A stretch of DNA of 64,000 bases from Chamaecyparis obtusa (Eukaryota; Streptophyta; Pinopsida; Cupressales; Cupressaceae). The notes under the pieces were generated by a model that was not told where the DNA came from, did not search any database, and saw only the letters and a list, made by a program, of their open reading frames with translations. The DNA lies in contig BSBK01005139.1 of NCBI GenBank assembly GCA_027943335.1, positions 1-64,000 of the forward strand, given 5' to 3'. The position numbers and the translations under genes were made by a program. Every line of letters starts with the position of its first letter. Position 1 is the stretch's first letter. Below, in pieces: positions 25,459 through 35,380 of this stretch.

Positions 25459-25986
25459 TATTATAATAATAACAAAATATAGAGAGACAGGAAATTGTTT
25501 AATGCAATGAGCAAGGAGTAAGAAGATTTACCATGAATTAACACAAAACTAGGAGCATTCACCAAAGAGCAAAGCAACAAAGGAGACAATATTTTGAAGG
25601 GGGAAAAGCATAAAAAAAAACCCCGTGATATAATGAATGTGGCAAAAATGCCTAAGAATTGGAAAGAGAGAGAGAGAGAGAGCTTAGCTCATACAATAGT
25701 GTTCAAGAAAAAGAAGTATCTCATTTGAAGAGAGAAAGAGAGCCATATCTTTTAATAGAGATGTGAGAAAGGAGTTACATTGTAACTCTCATTTCCATGT
25801 ATGCCACATTTCACTAGTGTGTGAGACAAGTGTAGGATTCCTCATAAGGAGGAATATCTATTTTCCTTAATAAAGGAATTACAAATATGACATGTCCTCC
25901 CACTTGGACTGGAGGACAAATACAATAGGATACCTTGGTTTATCCTTTAAATACATATTTTACCAAGGAAAGATTAAATTATAACA
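25459..25986 (-). repeat. 3' LTR of the minus-strand copia element
   Basis: In plus orientation it starts TATTATAATA, where the partner has TGTTAAAATA, and ends TATAACA. A short GA-repeat lies near 25665. Confidence 0.93.
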
Positions 25987-25995
25987 CCCCCCTTT
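25987..25995 (-). promoter_or_regulatory. Polypurine tract (minus strand)
   Basis: AAAGGGGGG on the minus strand abuts the LTR start TGTTATAA. Confidence 0.9.
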
Positions 25996-27502
25996 AATCT
26001 TTACTTGGGGTGATTACATCAATAGGTATCAAACCCAAATGTTTACAATGATTTTGAGATGTTTCTTTTGAAAGAGTCTTCACTAGGATGTCTTTGGCTT
26101 GATCATCTTGCATGTCTTCAACTTGTGCTTTGGAGCTTGAATGGTACATAGGACTTTTGGCTAAGTGAATAGCACTTTGAGAAAATAAAGGTGTATGTGC
26201 TTTTTGATGGGAGCCCAAATATTTAAGTGACCATTGAGATTATTGAGATGTATTTATGCATTTTGTATATTCATTTTCAGTAGAAGGTAGAGGTGGAGCA
26301 TAATCAGCACTTGAGCCTGCAATAAGGCAAGAACCACTAGTAGAGTGCCCATCATTGGGATCACCTAGTGTTGAATCGGTAACACTTTGGAAAGCAAAAT
26401 CACATTGCAAATCATGAGGAAAATAATTAGAAATGCAATCTTTTGTTGCATAAAACAAATCTGTAATGTGTTCATCATCATGAATTTCATCTTGAGTAAT
26501 AAACATATCTTGCAAAGTAACATTAAGAAAGTTAGATATAATTTCCTCTTCTTGGTAAAACATATCATCAACATGAGAGAAAGGATCGTTAGAATTAGAG
26601 AGAGAAGTCATAAGAGCATAATTGCAGTAGTTTATCCTTCTAGGTTTAAGTCCACCCATTCTAGAAATGTAATCATCACCTTCATTAAGTAAATCTTTAA
26701 ACTATTTAGGATTTCTCCTAGAATTAACATAGATGTTACTAGGAGTAAACAGATTATTACCATCATCATCATCATCACTGCTACTACTAGAAGGAAAAAA
26801 ATAATTAGGAGTATCATTACTATCTTTATGTTCATCATTATCCTTTTGAAGAGTATTAGTATTATCCTTAATGTTAGGAGCAGAAACAAGAGGAATAAAA
26901 ATATGGTTAGCTTTCAAATCAAGAACATAAAGCACATCATGTAATTTACCATTTGGAACAGAAACATTACCAGTTCCTTCAACTTGACAACAATAATTAT
27001 CGGCTAAAGAAATAGGAATATTCATAGAATCAGATCGCAAAGAATCAAAGACTTCCTTATGAGAAGTAACATGTTGAGATGCACCACTATCAATAATCCT
27101 TTCAAGTGGTTTAGAAGCATTAAAACGGACAGTAAAAGTAGAACGAGATTGATTTCCATTAGATTTTCCATTTGAGTAGTTTTGAGAATTAGGCTAATCA
27201 TCCTTTTGTTTCTTAAAATAGTTATGTATTGAGTGACCATCTTTACCACAATAGGTGCAATGTGGCCTATTTGAATGATTACTATTATGATAGTTATTTG
27301 AAGGCCTAGAATTGTAATGATCATTAAATTGTTGGCCTGAGTTATTATTTGAATTATTAGTATTGTTTGATCTTTGATAATTTTGGTTATTTTGATTAGT
27401 GTTAGAAGATCTATTGTTATTGTGACTTTGAGAGACATAGGCATGTTCATGAGTTTTAATTATACCAAATTGAATCAATTTTGCTTCCTCTTGACGCAAC
27501 AT
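25994..27502 (-). pseudogene. Fused Gag zinc knuckle, protease, linker and RNase H tail
   Basis: All pieces lie in one minus-strand frame from 27502 down to 25994, interrupted by only about three to four stops. In order: an Asn/Ser-rich Gag end with zinc knuckle CTYCGKDGHSIHNY, whose last Cys is Tyr; the copia protease motif IIDSGAS (catalytic DSG at 27083-27091); KLHDVLYVLDLKANHIF; then directly an acidic Ser/Asp linker, SSSSSDDDDDGNNLF, which normally lies after integrase. NYALMTSL at the usual entry to RT is followed by unrecognised sequence and an RNase H end, SQSAIHLAKSPMYHS with DILVKTLSKE. The integrase and RT deletions kept the frame, so a shortened polyprotein may once have been made. 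Confidence 0.82.
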
Positions 27503-27599
27503 ATTTTGAAAGATGACATAAGTTAATTGAGATGTTAAGAAGAAATAGCTAACTGAGAGTAAATATTTGTAATAAACTGTTGGAACTGTCTAGGAAAAC

Positions 27600-28058
27600 A
27601 TTTACGAATAATTATGTGGATTATCCTTAAATCAGAGAGAGGAACTTGTAAACCAATTAGTAAAACTTTAATTGAATCAAACTTGAGCAAGAAATCATCA
27701 ACAGAGTTGAAGTCGGTATACCTGAGGCTTTAAGTTGGTCTTGAAGCTGGATTTTTTGAGTCTTGTATGTACTGTCATAGGTATTTTTCAGGATGTCCCA
27801 AGCTTGATGGGCTTCTATACAAGTAAAAATTAAGACATACAATTCAGGACTTAAGGAGATCCCGATTAAACCAAGTGCTTCCTCATTTTTAGTCTGCCAA
27901 GTAGTTTGGTTAGCTTGAGGAGCAGAGGCTGCTGGTTTTGAACTGGCATTAGTTGCAATATCTAAAATATGTCTGAATCTAAAGATGATGGTCATGTACG
28001 TTTTCCATGCATGATAATTTATACTAGTTAAATTTATTTTTGGCATCGGGGTGGTCAT
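27600..28058 (-). pseudogene. Copia gag, N-terminal part
   Basis: An ORF from 28058 reads MTTPMPKINLTSINYHAWKT, then WQTKNEEALGLIGISLSPEL and AWDILKNTYDS, the UBN2-type copia Gag pattern. It ends about 27657 through a frameshift, and the rest of Gag continues in the frame of 27502-25994. It would form particles and carry the RNA. Confidence 0.85.
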
Positions 28059-29925
28059 AGTTAAATACGAAGATTTAATGTAAAGAACACCTAAACTTGA
28101 GATAAATAAATGAAAACCTTTAACTGAACTCAGAAAAGAAACTTTTAAAGCAAGAGCACTATGAGAGAAGCCAAAAAATTAGGCATGCAGATCAAACGCA
28201 TGCAAAAGAAACTATATACACTCGCATGCAACAACAAAAAGCTATGAAAGCTTACACCAAGAAGGCATGCAAGGAAAAAAACAAATACCAGAGGTAAAAC
28301 TGAAACCAAGAACACTTAAGAGTTAACAAATCTATGTTAAGTTGTTATTGATTAACAGATAACGACAAGAATCTCTTGCATGCAAAGAGAAAGCTATACA
28401 CTTAAGCATGCAAAAAGAAATAAACTAAATAAATCTATTAATAAAGAAAGATGACACAATCCTGCAAAACAAACATTAATCAGACCAAAGAATGGAACTA
28501 AATCTATTGAATGAATAATATAATGAGAAAAAAAACTAAATCTATTGAAGCCCATTTACCTGCAAAGAGCCATCAAGAAAATTTTATACTAAAAAATTTA
28601 ATAATAAAAAAATTGAAACCTGCAATGAAACGTTAGCTAAATCGAAGCCAATAAAATACTCTTTGATAAAATCAAAGAAAGGCCCTTGAAAGGGAAATAC
28701 AAACTAATCCGCACCTTCTGTGCTATTACCAAATCAGAGGGTAGGTAATGCCACAAAATGGGTACAAGAATGGTGCCCAAAGATACACCGCACCACGAAA
28801 CTTTTGCGAAGTGGAATGGGAGCCAAGAGAAATCACAACAACCTAGAAGAAAAAAATAACAGACATAAACCCTTCAATCTACGGGATGACTACCTTAAGA
28901 TTGAAGGATTTAGTGCGTCGGCCTCCAATCTTACCCAATCTATTGCTAGATCAATATAAAGTAAACTGCAAAGCCAATGCACCAAGAACATGACTAAGGC
29001 CACAAAAATGGGACTGTTGAAATGGTTTGAAAGAAACATATATAGGCTGTAAAAACTTTCAAGCGAATGTACTTGGCAGTGAGTAATACATATGAATTGA
29101 TTAAAATGCCTACTCATCCAAAATGATTAGTGTGTGCTGAAAAATTGTCATGTAAAAAAAATGTTTATCCAAACGTTATCATCAAATCAATAAAAACCAA
29201 CGTATCCAATGTCTAGACATTTAAAAATGTAGACAATATGAAGATTATGATGAAACGTCTCCGTGCAGATATGAGAAATAAACCAGTGTTGATCACAAAT
29301 TGCACAATTTGCAGAATATGTAAGCACAAAAGAGGCACATGAAGCATTTAATACTAACGAAAGAGAGATCATTTAAAAGAATGGAAATGACTACAAAGTC
29401 TGCACTAAATAGATACAGAGGAAAGGCTTCAAAAATATTCAAGTATTTGTGACTGCCATGTATGCAAGATAATAGAAACTATAATGATTTTGGAAAAGAA
29501 AAAATGCATGCATGGAATAAAAACCGCATGCAATGATTAAAAAAAGCATGCAAAGAGTAACAATGCAATGATAAAAAAATGTAAAGTTAGAAACTAAATT
29601 AGTAAATTAGTAATCATGAATTGAAATTTAGAAACAAAATAAGTGAACTGAAAAATATAAACTATTCTAATATTCTATGATACTTGGATATTTTTACCAA
29701 CTAAATTAGTAATGCATAAACCAAAATATATAAGATTAATATAAATGAACCGATAAATAAACTAATTACAAAGAACTAACATTAGTTCACCATGATATTG
29801 CAAAGAACTAATTGTAAGAACTAAAATGAGATTCAAATCTCTCTAAACAACGTCTCCAAATTTGGAGTGCACCAAAATATGATAGCTTCTTTACCTACAC
29901 ACTCAAAACATGATTAAACCAACTT
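28059..29925 (-). other. Long leader of the minus-strand copia element
   Basis: About 1.87 kb separates the PBS from the gag start, much longer than usual copia leaders. No ORF with recognisable content is present. At least nine CATGCA hexamers on the plus strand lie at 28184-28412 and 29507-29552. Confidence 0.7.
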
Positions 29926-29938
29926 GCTCTGATACCAT
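29926..29938 (-). promoter_or_regulatory. Initiator-Met primer-binding site (minus strand)
   Basis: The plus strand GCTCTGATACCA is the complement of TGGTATCAGAGC, adjacent to the 5' LTR. Confidence 0.93.
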
Positions 29939-30463
29939 GTTAAAATAATAACAAAATATAGAGAGACAAAAAATTGTTTAATGCAATGAGTAAGGAGTAA
30001 GAAGATTTACCATGAATTAACACAAAACTAGGAGCATTCACCAAAGAGCAAAGTAACAAAGGAGACAATATTTTGAAGGGGGAAAAGCATTAAAAAAAAC
30101 CCCATGATATAATGAATGTGGCAAAAATGCCTAAGAATTGGAGAGAGAGAGAGTGAGAGATTAGCTCATACAATAGTGTTCATGAAGAAGAAGTATCTCA
30201 TCTAAAGAGAGAAGGAGAGCCATCTCTTTTAATAGAGATGTGAGAAAGGAGTTACATTGTAACTCCCATTTCTATGTATGCCACATTTTACTAGTGTGTG
30301 AGACAAGTGTAAGATTCCTCATAAGGAGGAATATCTATTTTCCTTAATAAAAGAATTACAAATATGACATGTCCTCCCACTTGGACTAGAGGACTAATAC
30401 AATAGGATACCTTGGTTTATCCTTTAAATACATATTTTACCAAGGAAAGATTAAATTCTAATA
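29939..30463 (-). repeat. 5' LTR of the minus-strand copia element
   Basis: In plus orientation it starts TGTTAAAATA and ends TTCTAATA. It is nearly the same as 25459-25986, including the GA-repeat near 30140. Confidence 0.93.
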
Positions 30464-31124
30464 GTGTTAAGTAACATGAGGATAGGATTGAGTTAAGATC
30501 ATGACTTAATAGAAAGGAGTGCATAGGTAAAATAAGAATATATTAAAGTTATTGTAGTAGTTAGAGAAGTACTGAGAGACAAAGAGTTAAATAACCAAGA
30601 GTGTAATATTATGAAGCATAAATAATAGTATTAAGTATGTGTTATTGCTTTTGTTACACTTTCTAAGACATGACAACTAATAAAGGGTCATAAGATGGGT
30701 TTCATGGAAACATGGTATAGAGTGATAATGAAATGAATATTAAGTGGGTAAAAAATGTGTCATGAGAGGATCACAAACATGAGAGATTTGAGTCTATAGC
30801 CCTTTGTGTCAAGAAACATGAGGATAAGATTGAGCTAAGGTTGTGGCTTAGTATAAGGGAGCGCATAGGTAAAATAAGAATATATTAAAGTTAATGTAGT
30901 AGTTAGAGAAGTACTGAGAGACAAAGAGTTAAATAACCAAGAGTGTACTATGATGAAGCATAAATAATAGTATTAAGTATGTGTTATTTCTTTTGTTACA
31001 ATTTCTAAGACATGAAAACTAATAAAGGGTCATAAGATGGGTTTCATGGAAACATGGTATAGAGTGATAATGAAATGCATATTAAGTGGGTAAAAAATGT
31101 GTCATGAGAGGATCACAAACATGA
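30464..31124 (+). repeat. Tandem array with ~341-bp period, two units
   Basis: GTGTTAAG at 30464 and GTGTCAAG at 30806 begin two near-identical units. Each has ACATGAGGATA, CATAGGTAAAATAAGAATAT, TGTTATTGC and TGTCATGAGAGGATCAC in order. The half of each unit from TGTTATTGC on is related to R3 (25285-25458). A further partial unit lies at 34006-34205. No ORF. Confidence 0.9.
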
Positions 31125-31985
31125 TAAATTAAGTTCTTTCTTGGACTACAAGTGATTCAGCAGAATGATGGTATATTCATCACACAATCCAAATATATCA
31201 AAAAAGTATTGAAGACATTTGGCATGGAAGATGCTAAACCTGTGGGAACACCGATGGATACTGGATGTAAACTGACTAAGGAAGATGAAACTACAGAAGT
31301 GAACCAGACACTGTACCGATCAATGATTGGTAAGTTAATGTATGTAGTACATAGTAGACCAGACATAGCACATGTTGTGGGAATTGTTGCAAGATTTTCT
31401 ACAAACCCTAGAGAGTCACACATGATTGCTACAAAGAGAATCATAAGATAACTAAAGAAAATAGAAGATTATGGATTATGGTATCCTAAGGAAGGAAAGT
31501 TTGAACTTAGAGTCTATACTGATGCTGATTGGGCTGGAAATGTGGATGACAAAAAAAGTACCACCCAAGGAGCATTTTTCTTTGGTGAAAGACTTGTTAC
31601 ATGGACAAGTAAGAAGTAGACTTGCATTTCTCAGTCTATAGCCAAAGCAGAGTATGTTGCTACTGCTACAAACTATTCAAATATTGTATATATTAAGCAA
31701 GTTCTGGAAGGAATGAATGAGATAATCACTGAGTCGATGATTATATACTATGATAACACCAGTGCAATAAACATTTCAAAGAATCTAGTGATGCACTCTA
31801 AAACAAAGCATATATCAATTAAGTATCACTACTTGAGAGAACAAGTACAGGAGAAGAAAGTTAAGCTAGAGTTTGTTACATCAAAAGAACAACTTGCAGA
31901 CATATTTACAAAGCCTCTACCGAAGGATACATTTGAGTACTTAAGGACTAGACTTGGGGTCCATCCCCTGTCTACCGGTCACTAA
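31125..31985 (+). pseudogene. Copia RT C-terminus and RNase H
   Basis: The frame begins KFFLGLQV and continues IFITQSKYIKKVLKTFGM, GTPMD, YRSMIGKLMYV and RPDIA, the usual end of copia RT. RNase H follows with YTDADWAGN, STTQGAFF, KAEYVA, YYDNTSAINISKN, the HISIKYHYLRE helix and ADIFTKPL. Two TAG stops fall where relatives have Gln or another residue, and a TAA after KRIIR. The catalytic YVDD box and everything upstream are missing. Length is about a third of a full copia pol. Confidence 0.93.
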
Positions 31986-32514
31986 TGTGATCTAGATGTT
32001 GCATTAGACTAATCTTATCAGAAGATCATTTATGTTGATGCAACATAGTTCACACTTTAGATCATGTCTAAGGTTGTGAAAAGTTGGAGAACTAGAACAA
32101 ATTGGCATATCAGTATACAGAGATACAGAGTATGCACTAGACAACAAAGAGTTACTTGGCTACTATAGAGCTGTATGTTTATTTGTTTCTTTGGCATTGT
32201 TGTCAAAGGGAGAGATAAAAAATCTGAAACAATATGCACCGATGAGAAATATCTAAGGGAGAGAAAAATTGAAGAAAGGGAGAGCACTAAAGATCAGTTA
32301 CTGAGAACAGAAGAAGGAATCCAAGAGCTAAAAAGATCTTATCTACATAATGTCAAAGTTGCATTTGTAATGCTATTGAGTAACGTAGTGATTAAACATT
32401 TTAAGCTAGGGAGAGCTTGTACAACATTTGTTCACAGAGTTGTAGAATACATGTTTGGTATGTGTATGGTATATTTCATATTACTTGAGTTGCCATCAAT
32501 GCCAAAGGGAGAGA
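31986..32514 (+). other. 3' UTR and polypurine tract of the truncated copia
   Basis: The non-coding tail ends CCATCAATGCCAAAGGGAGAGA (split here by the PPT at 32504-32514, AAAGGGAGAGA). A second purine run, AAAGGGAGAGATAAAAAA, lies near 32206 with a similar CAATGCC/TTGTTGTC context and may be a duplicated PPT. Confidence 0.8.
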
Positions 32515-32515
32515 T

Positions 32516-34005
32516 TGATGATCTACAACTGATTTAGAACTTGATTGAAGAATCTGTGATTTAAGATCACCAAGATGATTGATTAGATATGTAATATGAT
32601 TAAATCAACATTATGTTGTCATTGATGTCAACTAGTTTGACAACACGTATCTTGTAAGTTACTATACCGAAACATCTGTAGAAAAGGAGTAAAAGAGATG
32701 AAGTACAAAAATATCTACATGAAAAATATGGATATGACAGATGAGGATAAAGAATACATTGAGTAACTTGCTGATGAGTCTATGACCTTATGTTATTAAC
32801 TTGATTATGTTTCATTCATCTATGATGAGGAAAAGAGTTGAAAGACACAAGGCGGTGTTGTCGGTTGATGAAACATTTCAGTATACACCGATGGGATGTA
32901 GTGTATACCGAACACAATATAAACCGAGCTTGTGTTCACCAACACATTTCTTTGTTAACCGAGTAGGAGAAAAGAATTAAATGATTAGTTTAGCCGATAA
33001 GATTGATGAGCTAGAAAGTGTATGATTTCGAGGTAACAGATAATGTTTGTTACACAAGATCGACGGCTAACAAAATTCATGAAAGATCTAAAGGATGAGA
33101 ATCAAATGTGTTATTGACACATCAGCCAAGGTATGTTTAAGCGAAAAAATCAACGAAGATGATTAAGTAGCAAAATCTAATGGAGTAGAAGAAAATGGTT
33201 TACTTGTCTATATAAGAGACTAGAGATTTCATAGTTAATGTAATGCCGAAAGGAGGAGACTGCAAAATTATCGTGTGAACAAGTTTTCATGCATACTTGA
33301 TCAAACTAGTTAGTGAGAACCAAACTGTAGAGTTTTTACCGAGCGACAGGAAGCTATTATTGAGCGACAGTAAGTTACTGAACATTGATTGGAACAGAAT
33401 TGATTTAATGATCAGAGGATTGAATGAGCTTAACATTGATCTGTACATATGCAATTGAAGTTGTATTAAGGCAGATCACCTACTGTTACATTTTAACCAT
33501 TGTACACAGTCAAATCTCTTAACTGAGTGGACTAAGAAAGTCTTTTATGTATCATTCATAGAATGAACATTGTTATCCTATCAACCCCAGAGTGACTGCT
33601 GGTTGGACGATAACGGTTGGTCTAAAATCCTCTAATAAGGTCACACCTAACAGTGTGTTTGTAACCTTTAACAGGGTTGGGTCTTCACTGACCTCACTTC
33701 AGAAGAGTGAATATTTTTGAGTTTCCTGTCCTAGGTGGTTTTTCCTTTCACAGGGTTTCCACGTTAAATCTCTTGTGTTATGTGTTGATTGTGATATTTT
33801 TTTGATGTCATATTTGCATGTTGCATATTTGATTTGATCGGTAACTACTATATGTTTTAGACTGGTAATCGGTAAAAGCATAGACAGTACAGTATTTTAA
33901 GTTACCGAGTATCAGAAGTTTTAAGTACTTGATTTTGGATTATACATTTTATATTGGGACACTGGATAACTGATTCACCCCCCCCCCCTCCTTAGTTATT
34001 CTAAC
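32516..34005 (+). repeat. Copia LTR copy L4
   Basis: At 1490 bp it has the same length as L1 and L2 but is more diverged. It shares the ordered blocks AGGTCACACCTA, CAGTGTGTTTGTAA and CTTCAGAAGAGTGAA and the C-run before CTAACA (33978-33988). CCGA-type motifs recur at 32885-33005. It starts TGATGATC instead of TGTTGGAA. Confidence 0.88.
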
Positions 34006-34205
34006 ATATTTGAGTCTATAGCCCTTGGTGTCAAGAAACATGAGGATAAGATTGAGCTAAGGTTGTGGCTTAGTAGAAGGGAGCGCATAGGTAAAATAAG
34101 AATATATTAAAGTTACTATAGTAGTTAGAGAAGTACTGAGAGACAACGAGTTAAATAACCAAGAGTGTAATATGATTAAGCATAAATAATAGTATTAAGT
34201 ATGCT
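34006..34205 (+). repeat. Tandem-array unit, partial last copy
   Basis: It continues the unit interrupted at 31124, from TTTGAGTCTATAGC to TAGTATTAAGTATG, where homology stops. Confidence 0.88.
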
Positions 34206-34299
34206 AAACTGTGCAAGATATTGGTGATAGTCAAAAAGACATGAGGTTAAAAGCCTAAATAGTAGCAATATTCCAAGAGTAGTATGGAGAGGCAAGAGA

Positions 34300-34368
34300 T
34301 CCAAATACTTAAGGATAATACAAGTTGGAATCTCATATTGAAAAAATTAGATTTTAGGATAGTAGTAT
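34300..34368 (+). repeat. Repeat R2, copy b, left part
   Basis: This is homologous to 20930-20990 and continues at 60416 on the far side of element X. AGTAT at 34364-34368 is the left target duplication. Confidence 0.75.
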
Positions 34369-34882
34369 TGTACCATCCTAAATTGTACCTACCTACAATT
34401 GGATGCTTATTTAGGTCCTGTTTTAGTTTCATTTAGCTTCCATGTTTTTTATTCTTGATCTGGCCCTAATTCTACTTATCATTTGGGTATCCCCACTCCA
34501 ATTGGGACCTTGAGACCAAATTCAGAGGCCTTTTGGTGGGACCAATCCATCCTAAATGACTTGGTCCCCCATATTTGTAACAAAGCATTCATGATATCAT
34601 ACACACATGATCTCAAGAATCCTATGGTAGATTTCAAGCATCTAAGGCATCTTTTCAAGGCAATATTCTCTATTGTAGCAAGATTATCTCCCTCATTTAA
34701 GGCCAAGACAAGGAGACCTCAATCATGCAAGAAGATCCTTCTTCCAAATATATGAATATCAATGTGAATTGATTCCTTTTAAAGGAAAGTGATATCAAGC
34801 ATAAACATTGGATACTTGGGAAGTAATTATAGATCTAGGCATTTGTGAAATGCATCCTTCATTCTTCTAAAAAAATTGATAT

Positions 34883-35369
34883 TGTTAAAGTATTAGGTGA
34901 CTCTATAATAGCCTCAAGATCAAATGAAAGAACAATATAACTTCCACGAGAGAATGGAAAGATAATTGCAAAATGATGCAAGAATTATATTATTGATAAT
35001 AAACCTGAATAAAATGTACATTATAGGCCTACTTATATAGACAAGGCAATAAGATACAATGAGAAGGAGATAAGATATCACCCACACAAAGTGGAATCAC
35101 ATGTCCACCAAAGGTGGATCATCCTCCATTATAAAATGAAGTATGTGCAACATGTAGAGGATGATAATGTGATAAGTTCACTAAAGGTGGATACAACACA
35201 TAATATGGAATGTGATAACTACTATCATCTCCTAAAGTGGATTTTCTCCTACACCATGTGCAAATAAAGGTGCAAACTCCTAAGTGTGTCATATGCAAAC
35301 TGCTATGTATGCATTATCCTAAGTAAGCTTAAATATAGTATAATTAGTAAATATTTAATTACACCAACA
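34883..35369 (-). repeat. 3' LTR of W
   Basis: Plus orientation TGTTAAAGTA to CCAACA. Aligns with 38329-38801 across its length, including the blocks GGTGGATACAACACATA and CAAACTCCTAAGTGT. Confidence 0.9.
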
Positions 35370-35380
35370 CCCCCCTTAAG

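Larger units (their letters stand above)
25459..30463 (-). mobile_element. Non-autonomous Ty1/copia element with internal deletions
   Basis: Direct LTRs of 528 and 525 bp bracket a body read on the minus strand. On the plus strand the PPT complement CCCCCCTTT follows the left LTR and the PBS complement precedes the right LTR, fixing the orientation. Target duplications are GTGTC (25454-25458) and GTGTT (30464-30468), and the flanks are adjacent parts of the tandem unit. The body keeps gag, zinc knuckle, protease, the integrase-RT linker and an RNase H tail, but lacks the integrase core and nearly all of RT. It needed enzymes from another copy. Confidence 0.93.
31125..34005 (+). mobile_element. 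5'-truncated copia copy inserted in the tandem array
   Basis: The copy runs from the C-terminal part of RT to an intact 3' LTR end (CTAACA). Removing it restores the array period to about 341 bp with only about 2 bp of host lost, so the left truncation happened at or before insertion. No target duplication is present. Confidence 0.88.

Noticed and set aside
26387..26692. Plus-strand ORF opposite the copia linker
   Set aside because: Antisense to the acidic linker of the minus-strand element; no own features.
31157..31444. Minus-strand ORF opposite copia RT
   Set aside because: Shadow of the clearly coding plus strand.
25280..34205. CRISPR-like array
   Set aside because: The repeats are long (about 341 bp), with no short spacers, and lie in plant DNA; they are ordinary tandem repeats.
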